A DNA stretch of 64,000 bases, taken from Hemerocallis citrina (lineage: Eukaryota > Streptophyta > Magnoliopsida > Asparagales > Asphodelaceae). The position numbers were made by a program, and so were the translations under genes. Positions 19,940 through 31,222 of this stretch are shown here, one piece after another. A model generated the notes under the pieces. The model made no database searches, had not been told where the DNA came from, and saw only the letters and a program-made list of their open reading frames with translations. The number at the start of each line of letters is the position of its first letter. Position 1 is the first letter of the stretch. The stretch covers positions 77,629,227 through 77,693,226 of the forward strand of contig CM030366.1 of assembly GCA_017893485.1 (NCBI GenBank), given 5' to 3'.

Positions 19940-22768
19940 TCAGTTGGCGAGGGTCAATCCGGCGATCATGGCCTCGTATTCTGCCTCGTTGTTGGAGGCC
20001 GGAAAGTTGAGGCAGAGGGAGTATTGAAGTAGGAATTGGTCGGGGCCACGAAGGATGATGCCCGCCCCACTCCCTGTTTCGCATGACGAGCCGTCGACGA
20101 AGACCTCCCAGGTCGGATCCGATCCTTCGAGGCTAGGCTGCTCGGAGACGGTGCACTCAGTTATGAATTCGGTGAGGGCCTGTCCTTTAATGGCCGCCCT
20201 TGGCTGATAGCTGATGTCGAACTGGCTCAGCTCGATTGACCACTTGACTAAGCGGCCGGAGTTTTCGGGCTTGTGAAGGACAGTCTTCAGTGGTTGGTCG
20301 GTCAGTACTTGGACGGAGTGGGCTTGGAAGTAAAGGCGAAGCTTCCGATCTGCCATGACCAGCGCATAGGCCACCTTCTCTATCTTTGCGTATCTCGTCT
20401 CGGCTGGGAGGAGCACTTTGCTCACATAATACAGTGGCTTTTGAACCCCTTCCTCCTCTCGGACGAGGACGGCGCTGAGAGCGTTGTCCGAGGCGGACAG
20501 GTAGAGCCAAAGCGGCTCGCCCGGCTCGGGCTTGCTGAGGAGAGGTGGGTTGGCGAGGTATTGCTTCAGCTGTTCGAAGGCTTCTTGTTGATGGGTACCC
20601 CACTCGAAGCCCCCTTTTCCGCGCAAGGCCTTGAAGAAGGGGAGAGACTTCTCCCCTGACTTGGAGAGAAAACGGCCGATTGCCGCCAACCAACCTGTGA
20701 GCCTCTGAACCTCCTTGACATTTCGGGGCGGGGACATGTCAATAATGGCTTGGATTTTCTCGCAGTTTGCTTCAATGCCGCGTTGGCTGACGATGAACCC
20801 TAAGAACTTCCCCGTGGAGACGCCGAAGGCGCATTTAGCCGGGTTGAGTCTCATGTTGTGGCATCGGAGGACACCGAAGGCTTCCTCGAGGTCGGCGACG
20901 TGGTCCGGCCCAGCCCGGCTTTTGACAAGCATGTCGTCGACGTACACTTCCACGTTGCGGCCGATCAGGTCTTTGAAGACTCTGTTGACGAGTCGCTGGT
21001 ATGTGGCTCCAGCATTTTTCAGCCCGAAGGGCATAACGCGGTAATAATAAAGACCCTGGTCGGTGACGAACGAGGTCTTGGAGATGTCTGGTGGAAACAT
21101 CCGGATCTGATTGTACCTCGAGAATGCGTCCATAAAGGACAGTAGCTCATGCCCCGAGGTTGCGTCGATTAAAGCATCGATGCGGGGGAGGGGGAAAGGA
21201 TCTTTCAGACACGCTTTGTTAAGGTCCGTGAAGTCGATGCAGATCCGCCAACCCCCTGTTGCCTTCTTCACCATGACGACATTAGTCAGCCACTCGGGGT
21301 AGCTGACTTCCTGGATGAATCGAGCGGACAAGAGTTTGTCCACTTCTGCCTTTACGATTTGTTGCCTCTCCGGGGCGACTTTGCGCCTCTTTTGGACGAT
21401 CGGCTTAGAGTCAGGGATGACGCTTAGTCGATGCATAATAAAGTCTTCGGAGATCCCGGGCATGTCGGAGGGCTTCCAAGCGAAGAGATCGACGTTGCGA
21501 CGGATGCAGGCGATGATGCCTGACTTCAAGTCCTCGGAGAGTGAGCGGCTCACCCGGAACCATTTTGACTCATCCTTGGCATCGAACAGGACCTCTTCTA
21601 ATTCGTCAACTGGCTCGGGAGCTGGGCCGTCCCTCTCAGGTTCGAGTTCAACGGCGTCGAGGGGGAATACACCCCCTCCGACGGCAGTTAGGTAGCACGA
21701 TCGTGCTGCTTCGTGGCTACCTCGGACGATGCCGACCCCTTGGGGGGTGGGAAATTTAAGTTTCAGATGGTAGGCCGAAGGTATCGCTTGGAGGGAGTTT
21801 AGTCCGGGTCGGCCAAGAATGGCGTTGTAAGCCGCCTTGACGTTGATGATCATGAAATCCATGGATTCGGTCCTCTTGATAGGAGCCGATCCTGCGGTGA
21901 CGTCGAGGGTAATAATCCCCTCTATTACGATCGGGACGCCGGAGAATTCAAGCAACGTGTATCCGGCTGGTTTGAGCTTCCCTTTGGATAATTTGAGACT
22001 TTCGAAGGCTTTGAGAAAAAGAATATTTACCGAGCTGCCGTTGTCGACGAGGATTCGGCGTACCTCACAATTAGCTATGTGGAGGCTAATGACGAGGGCA
22101 TCGCAGTGGGGTAGGTGAACTTCTTCGAGGTCCTCTCCTGAGAAGGATATTGGCAGAGGTTGTTGCTTGGGGGAGGGGCTGTATTGGACAGTATTCACCT
22201 CTTGGATGAAGGCTTTTCGGGAAGTATCGGATTCTCCTCCCATTGGCCCCCCGTGGATATAGTGCAGGGTGAATGGCGTACCCATGGCTCCCTCGGACTC
22301 GGGATCCCGATCCTGGATGCGGTTCGGAGTAGGGTTCGGAGGTGAGAGTCTCCGGTTCCTAGTACCTCGCCGATCCTGTGGGCCTTCCTCCCTGGAGGTC
22401 CGTCGGAGAGCTTCAAGAATTTCTTCTTGAAAGTCCTGGAATCCCTTATGAGTTACGGGGGCTCCCCCGACCTTGTTCGGTCGGTCTGAAGGTTGACTTC
22501 CGACACGGCTGAGCGCTGGCCTCCGTCCCTTGGGCGGCGGTCTTCGATGGTTCGGGGCCGGGTTGGAAGCGGCCCCTCCCCTGCTGTGGGTGATCTGACG
22601 GTTGACGATTATTCCTCGTAGGTCGGGTTGGACTTGCCGAGTGACGCTCCTCTGGGACTCCTGATTGGGAGCCCTGTGTTTTGAAGTGCGTGGCCCGGCA
22701 TTAGCAGTTGGTGGGGGCGAGTCCCGTCGGTTGACGGAGGAAGCAGCCCCCTTGCCCTTGGATGTCAT
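19940..22768 (-). CDS. Tat element gag(partial)-protease-RT-RNase H polyprotein
   Basis: The long minus frame opens inside the LTR, but ATG at 22768 (MTSKGKG) is the likely start; residues here count from it. Residues 1-160 are basic and Pro-rich. The capsid core and zinc knuckle expected of gag are absent, and the frame passes directly to GTPFTLHYIHGGPMGG before protease. Protease has VDNGSS near 242. RT spans about 465-695 with DFTDLNKA, FMDAFSRY, MPFGLKNAGATYQ and the catalytic YVDD (609-612). RNase H follows (about 750-870), then the start of a second RNase H (FVDGSS, NNEAEYEA) that runs into stops after 19940. Domain order and DNGSS fit Tat/Ogre. RT itself looks intact. Confidence 0.88.
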   Translation of the reverse strand: MTSKGKGAASSVNRRDSPPPTANAGPRTSKHRAPNQESQRSVTRQVQPDLRGIIVNRQITHSRGGAASNPAPNHRRPPPKGRRPALSRVGSQPSDRPNKVGGAPVTHKGFQDFQEEILEALRRTSREEGPQDRRGTRNRRLSPPNPTPNRIQDRDPESEGAMGTPFTLHYIHGGPMGGESDTSRKAFIQEVNTVQYSPSPKQQPLPISFSGEDLEEVHLPHCDALVISLHIANCEVRRILVDNGSSVNILFLKAFESLKLSKGKLKPAGYTLLEFSGVPIVIEGIITLDVTAGSAPIKRTESMDFMIINVKAAYNAILGRPGLNSLQAIPSAYHLKLKFPTPQGVGIVRGSHEAARSCYLTAVGGGVFPLDAVELEPERDGPAPEPVDELEEVLFDAKDESKWFRVSRSLSEDLKSGIIACIRRNVDLFAWKPSDMPGISEDFIMHRLSVIPDSKPIVQKRRKVAPERQQIVKAEVDKLLSARFIQEVSYPEWLTNVVMVKKATGGWRICIDFTDLNKACLKDPFPLPRIDALIDATSGHELLSFMDAFSRYNQIRMFPPDISKTSFVTDQGLYYYRVMPFGLKNAGATYQRLVNRVFKDLIGRNVEVYVDDMLVKSRAGPDHVADLEEAFGVLRCHNMRLNPAKCAFGVSTGKFLGFIVSQRGIEANCEKIQAIIDMSPPRNVKEVQRLTGWLAAIGRFLSKSGEKSLPFFKALRGKGGFEWGTHQQEAFEQLKQYLANPPLLSKPEPGEPLWLYLSASDNALSAVLVREEEGVQKPLYYVSKVLLPAETRYAKIEKVAYALVMADRKLRLYFQAHSVQVLTDQPLKTVLHKPENSGRLVKWSIELSQFDISYQPRAAIKGQALTEFITECTVSEQPSLEGSDPTWEVFVDGSSCETGSGAGIILRGPDQFLLQYSLCLNFPASNNEAEYEAMIAGLTLAN

Positions 22769-22827
22769 GAGAGTTCGGTTGTCGAGGTCGCTCGATGGTC
22801 GGGCTCGGGTCGGCTTCTGAAGCAGTG

Positions 22828-22846
22828 TTCCTACAGACGGTGCCAA
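22828..22846 (-). other. Tat element primer-binding site
   Basis: On the minus strand, two bases after the 5' LTR end, the sequence reads TTGGCACCGTCTGTAGGAA, similar to the TTGGCGCCGTCTGTGGG-type primer sites of plant gypsy elements. I cannot assign the tRNA without a comparison. Confidence 0.65.
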
Positions 22847-22848
22847 CC

Positions 22849-23643
22849 TGATGCGGTTTATTTCTAAGAGACGTGTGGATGCACCAGGTGTGAGTTCGGA
22901 CTCAATTTGTATTTGAAGGAGAAAGCTGCTCGTCTGACGACCTTCGGCTGACCGGGCGGAACCTGCGGCGACTCGGAATGAGGCGGAGATCTGGGCTCGG
23001 ATCAGAAGGTTCGGATCCGAGGTCTTGTGTACCTGCAGACGGTCCTGAAACACCGGGGTTTGTCCCGGTGGCGGACCCTCCGATGATCTAGTCAGTCTCT
23101 GTGGGAGAGTAGCAATAACTAGGTGAATTTAAGTGGTAAAAGATTGATTACCTCAAAAGGTGGGTGAGGGTCTAGTATTTATAGAGAATCCCAACCGGGT
23201 TTAGTTCCGCTTGGGGGCCGGGTCTGGATCCGAAAGCCCATGGGCCTGACGTGGCAGAAGGCCCAGGGGGTTTAGGGCGGACGTGGCAATACCAGGAGCG
23301 GTATAGGACTGACGTGGCAAAACCCTCGGTGGTATTTGGAGCTGACATGGCTGATCGTAGGTCTCCTGTGCTTATGGGAGCATCGGAGGGCCTAGGCTGT
23401 GCCAGGTCATCCCCCTGCTTCGCCAGAAAGGGGGGACGGCCCGTGGGGCTGTCACGGATCGGATGTCGAGGACCACTGAGGCTCGTCGGATACGAGGAGG
23501 CCAGTTCCGTGGGGGTGAACTTGAGGTTCGGCGCCGACCCTGCAATGGTTCGAAGGCGAACTAAATTGCTATATTTATCTTTCTTGAGTGAGAGTTGTAT
23601 TGGGCCCAGGTTGGGCCCCCCAGGCCATTTTTACCCTACTACA
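22849..23643 (-). repeat. Tat element 5' LTR
   Basis: Partner of 12340-13135, with about 3 percent differences. A minus-strand TATA-like CTCTATAAATAC lies at about 23175-23186, upstream of the gag-pol start. Plus-strand ORFs here have no support. Confidence 0.92.
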
Positions 23644-23852
23644 CGGGTATCTTGACCCGATGTTGATGTATTATCTAAATGATGGTTATTCTATTTTCAG
23701 CTCATGTGATTATTATATTTGCCTGTGTAAATGTGTTATAAAGTTCTTGTTGAGCTTATAATTGTACAGCTTATGGATGATGTATATCATTCGCTGGGTC
23801 TCGGTTGCGTGTCTGTATTTCCGTATAGTGGGAAGCGGGACATGACACTGTG

Positions 23853-26800
23853 TCTGAGCTAGTTCATCCTTTCCATCATTATCCTCTTATTGCTTCTGTT
23901 ACTACTCTCTTTGAGCCTGAAGTTGGACAATCCTCTAGTCCTAAAGTATACAACAGGAAGAGGGGTAGGAGGGATCATTCTTCAGGAACTCTTAGAAGGA
24001 TTTTGAAGGTGGAGAACAAAGGAGATAATAATCAACCTATTTTGGAGAAAGCGGCTTTGATTGCTAAAGTGAGGAATCTTGAAGTTCATGTACTTGTGGT
24101 TAAATCTCCTTCTTCAAGTACTCTTCTTGGTTCGATTTTTAGATGTCATTTTAATAGATTTGATGATTCTGATATTCTTGATTTTCCTAAAATGGTAGGC
24201 TTAGATGCTTTGTCTGTTACAAAGTTTAATAATCTAATTGCTTTAGAGAAATCTGGGGGGGTTATCAAATTGTTTTCAATGATTATTCGTTCATGGAATA
24301 TTAGAGGTTAGGGGATGATGATACAAAAATTGCTATTTTCGATATCATTAATTCTTCACATTGTGACATTATAGCTATCTAGGAATCAAAATTGTCTTCC
24401 CCTTTTTCCTATTATGTTTAGATCTTTAGGTGGTTCCATCATTTCTGACTGGATTGCTCTTGATGCATGTGGTACTTCTGGCGGTATGCTTATTGGTTTC
24501 AAGGAGAATTTATTCAAATGCTTGAATGTGATTAAAACGAAATTTTTTCTTGCTATACGACTAGAATGTACAATGTATAACTGTCGTTTTCTATGCATTT
24601 CTGTTTATGGTCCTTGTGTTTCAGCATTTAAAGATGAATTTTGGAAAGAATTTTTTGATTGGAAAACTCTCCTTCAAGGATGGGTTGTATTTGGTGGTGA
24701 TTTTAACGCTATTAGATTCCTTTCAGAAAAGAATGGTTATTGTTTTTGTTGCAAAGATGCTGACAATTTCAATAATTGTATTAGAGACTTGGATCTAATT
24801 GATTATCCTTTATCGGGTAGCAAATTTACTTGGTCCAATAAAAGAATTAATCCAAGTTTTGCCAAATTAGATAGATTTTTGGTTTCACAAGAATGGAACC
24901 ACTCTTTTCCTCTTTCTATTGTGAAATCTTGTTCTAATATTATCTTTGATCATGTCCCTATTATTTTGTCTTCTAATTCTTCTACTACAAAATTCTTACA
25001 CTTCAAATTTGAAAAAATTTGGTTAGAGGATGTTCTTTTTTCTAAGATGATTATTGATTGTATTCAATCTGTCAATGGGTATCCTGGCCCTGGTCTTCAA
25101 AGATTTCTTACTAAGATTAAATGTGTTAAAAATGGGTGAAAGATTTGGGAATATGTTTGTTTTGGTGATCTTATAACTAAGAAAAATTGTTTGAAGAATG
25201 AGATTGACATTCTTGATGAACTTGAAGGGTCTTCTTCTCTCTCTATCCCTAATAGAGCTAGATGACCTGATCTTAAGAAAGAATATTTACACATCTTACA
25301 TATGGAGAAGATTAAATGGTGTCAAAGAGCAAATGTTAGATGGCTCACTCTTGGTGATGGTAACACCAAATTCTTCCATAATTATGCTTCTCATAGAAGA
25401 AGATGCATTACCGTTACTTCCATTCTTTTTGTTAATGAAGTGATCTCTAATATTTCTTTGATTCATAATGATTTTTTTAATTACTATAAGAGTTTAATGG
25501 GTTGTTCTGGTGCCACTTCTCTAAATGTTGATTGAAACATTCTTTATCCCCCTGGATCTAATTCTGATTTATCCTACCTTGATCTACCCTTCTCAGAAGA
25601 AGAGGTGTTAAAAGCCATTAAGGATCTTTCTATTGATTCTGCCCCTGGTCCTGATGTCATTCCTACCTTTTTTATAAAACTTTTTGGGAAGATTTGAAAG
25701 AAGATATCATGGGCATCATTAGTGAATTATAAAATCACACTTTAGACTTTAGTAGATTTAATTATGCTCACATTATTTTAATTTCTAAGGTGGCTGGAGC
25801 TAATAAGGTCTCTCAGTTTTGACCTATTAGCTTACCTGATGTTATTTTAAAATCTTGATGAAATTTCTTGCCAACAGATTGGCATCTGCTGTTAGTGATT
25901 TGATTGATATTAATCATTTTGGATTCATCAAAGATAGATTCATTCTTGATAGTGTGGTGGCTACTCAAGAAGTGATTCATTCCATTGATCATGAAAAATT
26001 TGAGGGTATTCTTCTCAAATTAGACTTTGAGAAAGCTTATGATAGAGTGAACTGGATTTTTCTTAATCAAGTTCATATAGCTAGAGGTTTTGGTGACAAA
26101 TGGATTAAATGGATTTTTGATAGTCTTTATTCTGGCACCTCTTCTATTATTGTGAATAATGATGAAGGTAGGAAATTTAAATGTAAAAGAGGTTTGAGAC
26201 AAGATGATCCTATTTTATCTCTATTATTTATTTTATTTGCTGATATTTTCAACAGAAGGTTATCTCTTGCTTGGGATAATGGTCTTATTGAATGTCTGGG
26301 GAGCTTTTCTTCTTTTAAAGGCATTCTCAACCTACAATATGCTGATGATACCATTATTTTCTCTTCTTGTGATGGTATCAAACTCAGAAATCTCGAATTA
26401 ATTCTTTAATAATTTGAGAATATCTCAGGAATGTTAATTAACTTTTCTAAATCTTCTGTTATTTGGTTGGGTGGAAATGTGAGTAGACAATTTGAAATTT
26501 CAGCATTTTTTAACTGCCCTAGAGGTTCCTTTCCTTTATCATATCTTGGCATTCCTCTTCGAATTGGAAGCTTACATAAATCTGATTGGAATCCTATTAT
26601 TGAGAAGATTAAGAGAGTTTAAATTACTGGGTTGGGATATCTTTGTCCAGAGGGGATAGATTAACTTTGAATAATTCTGTTTTATCCAGTATTCCTTTAT
26701 GTCTTATGTCCTATTTTTTTCTTCTTGTTTGGGTTATTAAGAGAATTGACCAAATCAGAAGAAAATTTCTCTGGATTGGTAACTCTTCTACTTCCGGTGA

Positions 26801-28283
26801 TGGTAAATGCCTTATGAATTGGAAACGTGTTTGTAAAGGTAAGGAGGGGGGTGGACTTGGTGTTATTAATATCAGAAATCGGAATTTGGCTTTGTTAGGA
26901 AAATGGTTATGGAAAAGTATTACTAATGATAACATGTCTTGGATTAGAATCCTTAAAACAAATATTTTCGTAGAAGGAAGATTTGGGATTTCCGTAGTAA
27001 GCCTCCCTTTTATCTCTTCTTCCTTTTGGAAAGGGATCTGGTAAGTTATTGATCATTTTAAGTGTGGGGTTCAGAAAATTTGTGGGGATGATAAAACTGT
27101 TTGTTTTTGAACTGATATTTGGATTGGGGAGTGTTCTCTTGCTTCTTTTTGACCTGATCTTTTTTAAATTGCTTCGTACCCTAATGCTACAGTTTTTTCT
27201 CTGTACCATTCTAATAGTTTTGGTGAAGTCTGGAATATTGGTTTCAGAAGAAGTCTTTCTCTCTCTCAAACTCATAACTTTGATGAGCTTCTTCATCTCC
27301 TTAGTAATCATGATTGGAAGATTCATAATGACTTTAGATGGAGATGGAATAAGAATGGTACATTCACTGTTAAATCTTTCTATAATTTTCTTAATGCTGG
27401 AAGGGAAATCTGTCCTTTTCACAAGAATATTTGAGAAAATATTGCTCCTTTGAATGTGAGGATTCTTGTTTGGCTTTTTATTCATGATAAACTTCATACT
27501 GCTGATAATCTTAACAAGAGAAATTTAGCAATAGGTCAGAAATGTGTTCTTTACCATACTCGGGATGAGTCTTCTTCTCATTTGTTCCTTAAATGCAATT
27601 TGGTGAGACAGGTTTGGATTTTATTGAAAAAGGCTTGGAATATCAAAGGCTTCCCCTCCTCTGTTAAATCATGGTGGTCTGTTTGGAGGAAGAAAATAAT
27701 TAAACCTAAGTTAAGGATTCAATGGGATATTATTATGATGGCCATGATTTGGGTTATTTGCAAGGAGAGAAGACAAAGGACTTTTGTAAGAAATCAGCTG
27801 ATATTTCTTCTGTTCTTGAATCTATTTACTACTTTGCTAGTTCTTGGTCGGAGATTCTTCCTTCCAACAACAAAAGAGAGTGGATTTCAATAATATTACT
27901 GTGGCTATTCAACATTTTATTTCTTTTTTTCTATTTTAGCCAATTCTCCAGCAGTGGGTCTTAGTTCTAAAGGGTCGCAGGGAGCAGCTCCTTCTCCTCT
28001 TACTCCAAGTTTTGATGCTTCTGATAATGATGTGGTTGTGGCTATTGAAGGTGGTGAAGATATTACTGATAACTTCAATTCTACTACTGTTGCCTCTGCT
28101 GAAGCTGGTGTTCATGCTGATGGGGTTGATCATATTTCTTCCACTTTGGATTCGGTTGCGGCTCTGTCCCCTCATCAACAAGATCATATTTTCGGAATTA
28201 TGCTCGTGACTTCTCTTCAAGCTGCTTATGATAGAAATGAAATCACTAATGAAGGGAATCCTCTTATTGTCTTAGATCCGTAA
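23853..28283 (+). pseudogene. LINE ORF2 remnant: endonuclease, reverse transcriptase, zf-RVT
   Basis: Continues the frame of 1-305 after E1. The endonuclease starts at SWNIRG (24294), with a TAG at 24309 and CAG-to-TAG-like damage near 24378. RT is readable in pieces at 25560-27045: LKLDFEKAYDRVNW, the catalytic YADD (26338) and later thumb-like sequence. A zinc-binding zf-RVT-like segment (LVWLFIHDKLHTADNL ... HLFLKC) lies at about 27455-27620. The protein reads to a stop near 28281. Many stops and frameshifts separate the pieces, so the copy is dead. Plant L1 elements nick DNA and copy their RNA at the target with this protein. Confidence 0.9.
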
Positions 28284-28481
28284 CTCTACTTTTTGGGTTT
28301 CTGTTTTTGTGCGATACTCTTTTATGTCTTTTTGTTGGTTCTTTCTTTCCTGGCTAGTGGTTATTTTGTTTGTTGTGGCTATATGCTACATTCTACTACA
28401 CCCAGTGACGATGTTAGCTGTATGAACTATTTTCAGGTTTTTATGGTTATTGGCTAGAATTCCTTAAGATTCTTTTCTTTG

Positions 28482-28490
28482 TTAAAAAAA
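28482..28490 (+). other. Short poly(A) at the LINE 3' end
   Basis: An A-run follows about 200 bases of T-rich untranslated sequence after the LINE stop, and then the sequence type changes. This is where a LINE should end. The matching target-site duplication would be outside the window. Confidence 0.6.
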
Positions 28491-28639
28491 ATAGACATAA
28501 TATTGGGAAATCTTAACCACAATAAAGTTTTTGAGAAGAAAAATGTTATCATTCTTTTCTTATTTGCTATACCTATATCTTGTACATATAAGTCAACTAG
28601 GTAAGCTCGTGGTTTACCCAGATGGAAAAAAATCAACAC

Positions 28640-29870
28640 ATACAGCTCAATTACTAATCTGATACTCATTCTCAAGTTGGAATATACATTATACATGACC
28701 AACATGTCAGTGATAAAGTGCATCCTGGCTCTCGCAAAGGGCTTCGGGAAAACATCAGCCAACTAATGGCCAGTGCTAACATCTGTGGAAGTGTTCCACT
28801 AATCTTGTTGCGAACCATAGAAGAGTCAAATTTAATATTGCTTGTTTTGCTCGTAAAACACAACACTAGTGGCTAGATGGATAACATTGTGTCGTCCTAA
28901 TATAGACACATCAACCCACGTCAAGCATGCCCAACTCACTAAGCAATTATGGAATGATCCAAAAAATCTCACATGTAAGATCAGTCGTACCATGCTATTC
29001 AGACATTACATACAACTTCTTGCTCTTCCAAGAAACAAAATTTTATCTAATAAACACAATACTAGTGGTGGATAATCTATCGTCGAGCAGCCAACCCAAA
29101 CGACATCTGAGAAGCCAATATTCGGCAGTGTGAATTTGTAATTATTTAGCTTGCCAACCAGTCTTATGTATCTTCCAGAATCCCCCAACAAGTGAAACTG
29201 ATCAACATACTGCTCTCGAAAAGAATGTCCAACATATTCTTTCTCTGCAACTGAGAAAATCCATCCTTTGATCAAGCTACCGTGATCCCCAAAATTACTT
29301 CAATTTTTCAAGATCATATTATGAAATTGTAGCAGAATATATGACTTCAAATTCCAATACTATTCTGATAATCACCTCAAATTACATTGCCATCCATAAG
29401 TGTAGATAGTATACAAAATGATCATTATCACTCAACAAAAAAAACTCTTGCTAGCTTCAATCAAACAATGAAACCAAGCACGGTGAGTCTCTTTGAATCC
29501 ATACAGAGACCTTGTCAAACAATGAACCCTTGCAAACTTAGTTGTACTGACAAATTCAGGGGTCTAATCCATATAAACCTCCTTGTCAAGAACTTCACTG
29601 AGGAAAACATCCTTCATTGATATCTATGGTGGAGCAGCAATGAAATCAACTAATGTGACAAAGATGAATAGAAGGCATCTTGGCCGCATGGGAGAATGCC
29701 TTGTCGTAATCTATGCATCGAACAGTAAACATTGATAACTAGACAAACACTCAAGCAAGCTACATATCCATCTTGGTTATCTAATAGTGTAGACCAATAA
29801 CCAACATAGTGTTTTTCAGACATAAGGGGTACCATAATCCAAGTACCATTCCGCTCAAGGGCAGTCATTT
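28640..29870 (-). pseudogene. Decayed Copia pol remnant
   Basis: Short minus-strand stretches match Copia pol in the right order. MTALERNGTW (29868 downward) is the start of RT, YIRLVGKLNNY (about 29180) lies after RT, SNIKFDSSMVRNKI (about 28830) lies in RNase H, and ADVFPKPF (about 28760) is at its end. Frameshifts and stops break it throughout, and no LTRs or catalytic YVDD are visible. It is older than the Copia element at 32903-36684. Confidence 0.7.
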
Positions 29871-30040
29871 TGTCATACTTAGTCTAGCTCCAATATTATA
29901 TGATAGTGCTTCTGATCATAATGGTTATAAAAAAAAGAAGTAATAAGGTACATAAAAACATGCATAAGCAAAGGGAAAGTACCAAGTAGGGTTTACATAT
30001 TTATAAAATTCACGCAATCTACACTATTATTTTTTGTGCA
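29871..30040. other. AT-rich junction, no gene seen
   Basis: Between the Copia remnant and the first virus-like frame there is only AT-rich sequence. I see no primer site, LTR end or duplication marking how the viral sequence joined here. Confidence 0.5.
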
Positions 30041-30469
30041 GCTATTTCATTACCAATTTGGTACGGTCAAGTAGAAGATTATATAAAAAGTATACAAGAA
30101 CTATTTGAAAAATTAAGTAAGGAAGAACATATAAATATAGCCTTAGAATCGTATTTTCCTAATAAACAAGGCTCTACAAGTAGTACAAGACCTCTCTTAG
30201 AAAGATTGTTAAGTAGAAGATAAAACAATTATGATATTTAGTTAGACGAACTCATAGATCCTGAACAGGACTATGAAATTTTAGAGGGAAGGATTGAGCA
30301 TACTCAATCCAAGAACATTATATCAGACAAGTAGATTTAATTTCCAGACTTGATTTTTTATACATAATAGAGAACAAACAATAAGTTGTTTAGGTAATCA
30401 AGCAATAACTTTACCTCTAATTAGTCAGACAACTAGTACATAATTGAGAAATTCCGGTTATTCTTTATG
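30041..30469 (+). pseudogene. Caulimovirid leading region, unassigned
   Basis: A reading of about 60 residues (around 30041-30222, including IWYGQVEDYIKSIQELFEKL) stops at 30223 and fragments continue to 30469. It precedes the movement protein part in the same direction. I recognise no domain. Confidence 0.45.
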
Positions 30470-31222
30470 CATTTAGGATTAATGATAATAGGAATTAAAA
30501 GGGCTTATGGGAAAGAATTTATGATTTAAAGTATTAGTCACATTATATGATGATAGATGGAAAGATAATGAAAAAGGCATGATAGCTAGCATTGAAGTAG
30601 ATATGAACAATAATTCAGGAATAATTTATTGTAGTCCAGATTTTATAATGACCGGGAAAGATTTTAGCAAGCATATTCATATTGGGATACAGACAAAAGG
30701 ATATGAAGCATCCAAAAATGGAGACAATATATTAATACATATTGCATTTTTAGGAAGAGTAACTACTAATGGTAAAAATAAATATAAAATCCATACAAAA
30801 GAAGTAGTAGATTTATTAAGTAGTAAAGGAATCAAAATGATTGAACCCTTAGAATATGATTCATCAAGACTAGCATGATTAGATTGGAATTTGGATAGAT
30901 TTACTGAACCTACTAGAATGATAGTACCAACAGACTCTTTAATCTATACAGATACCCAGGGAAGAACTAGTGTTAGATTTACAGACTATGTCCCTAAAGT
31001 TCATAGAAATATGAGTGTCATAGAGACAAACTTAGAATCAGATTTAGTTCATATAGAATATATGCAGACAATAGAATTAGAAATAGATATGATATTATGT
31101 CCTAAAGAGTTAGGATTAACAGAGTTAACTACAAAGGAATTATTGGAACTACAAGAAACTCACTATAGAGACAAATCAATTAATGAGGAAGAATTCCTGT
31201 ATCATGAAAAAGTAGAAATATA
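30470..31222 (+). pseudogene. Caulimovirid movement-protein-like region
   Basis: Movement proteins carry virus through plasmodesmata. The reading begins near GLMIIGIKRAYGKEF (about 30475), shifts frame near 30530, and continues through NNNSGIIYCSPDF and HIHIGIQTKGYE. A TGA at 30876 is followed in the same frame by LDWNLDRF to a stop at 31220. The GIK-start and YCSPDF-type segments fit the 30K-type movement proteins of this family. A frameshift and a stop make it non-functional. Confidence 0.65.

Larger units (their letters stand above)
12340..23643 (-). mobile_element. Tat-lineage Ty3/gypsy element with a counter-strand gene
   Basis: LTRs of 796 bp (12340-13135) and 795 bp (22849-23643) are about 97 percent identical by eye. 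They are flanked by CGGGT (12335-12339 and 23644-23648) inside the E1 3' LTR. Pol reads on the minus strand: protease, RT, RNase H, a second RNase H, then integrase. The second RNase H and lack of a chromodomain place it in the Tat/Ogre group. In its own orientation the order is 5' LTR, primer site, truncated gag-pol, a gene on the opposite strand, an 88-bp tandem array, polypurine tract, 3' LTR. Three stops in pol and the missing gag core make it defective. LTR similarity suggests it is among the younger insertions here. Confidence 0.93.
306..23847 (+). mobile_element. E1: gag-only Ty3/gypsy LTR element carrying a LOG sequence
   Basis: The LTRs start TGTAACTCCC at 306 and 9571 and end in GTGACA or ATGACA at 6989 and 23847. 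The primer site TGGTATCAGAGCC is at 6999 and a polypurine tract ends at 9570. Flanks are CTGAG (301-305) and CTGTG (23848-23852), a 5-bp duplication with one mismatch. The tract before the 3' LTR (TTCGAGGACGAAAT...GGTGGGTAGGAT) is of the type seen in Tekay/Del chromoviruses. The internal part is only about 2.2 kb after subtracting a nested solo LTR. It has gag remnants and a LOG sequence but no protease, RT or integrase, so E1 must have moved with help from an autonomous relative. Both LTRs carry nested insertions. Confidence 0.85.
9571..23847 (+). repeat. E1 3' LTR (about 2.97 kb, interrupted by the Tat element)
   Basis: Begins TGTAACTCCC, parallels the 5' LTR to 12334, and resumes at 23649 with CATCTTGACCC-like sequence to GACATGACA at 23847. 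It lacks S1, so S1 entered the 5' LTR after E1 inserted. Its GATTACAT-type repeats (about 11560-11945) have more copies than in the 5' LTR. No gene is supported in 9571-12334. Confidence 0.85.

Noticed and set aside
20187..22416. Plus-strand ORFs opposite the Tat RT/protease
   Set aside because: They are antisense shadows of the 19940-22768 polyprotein.
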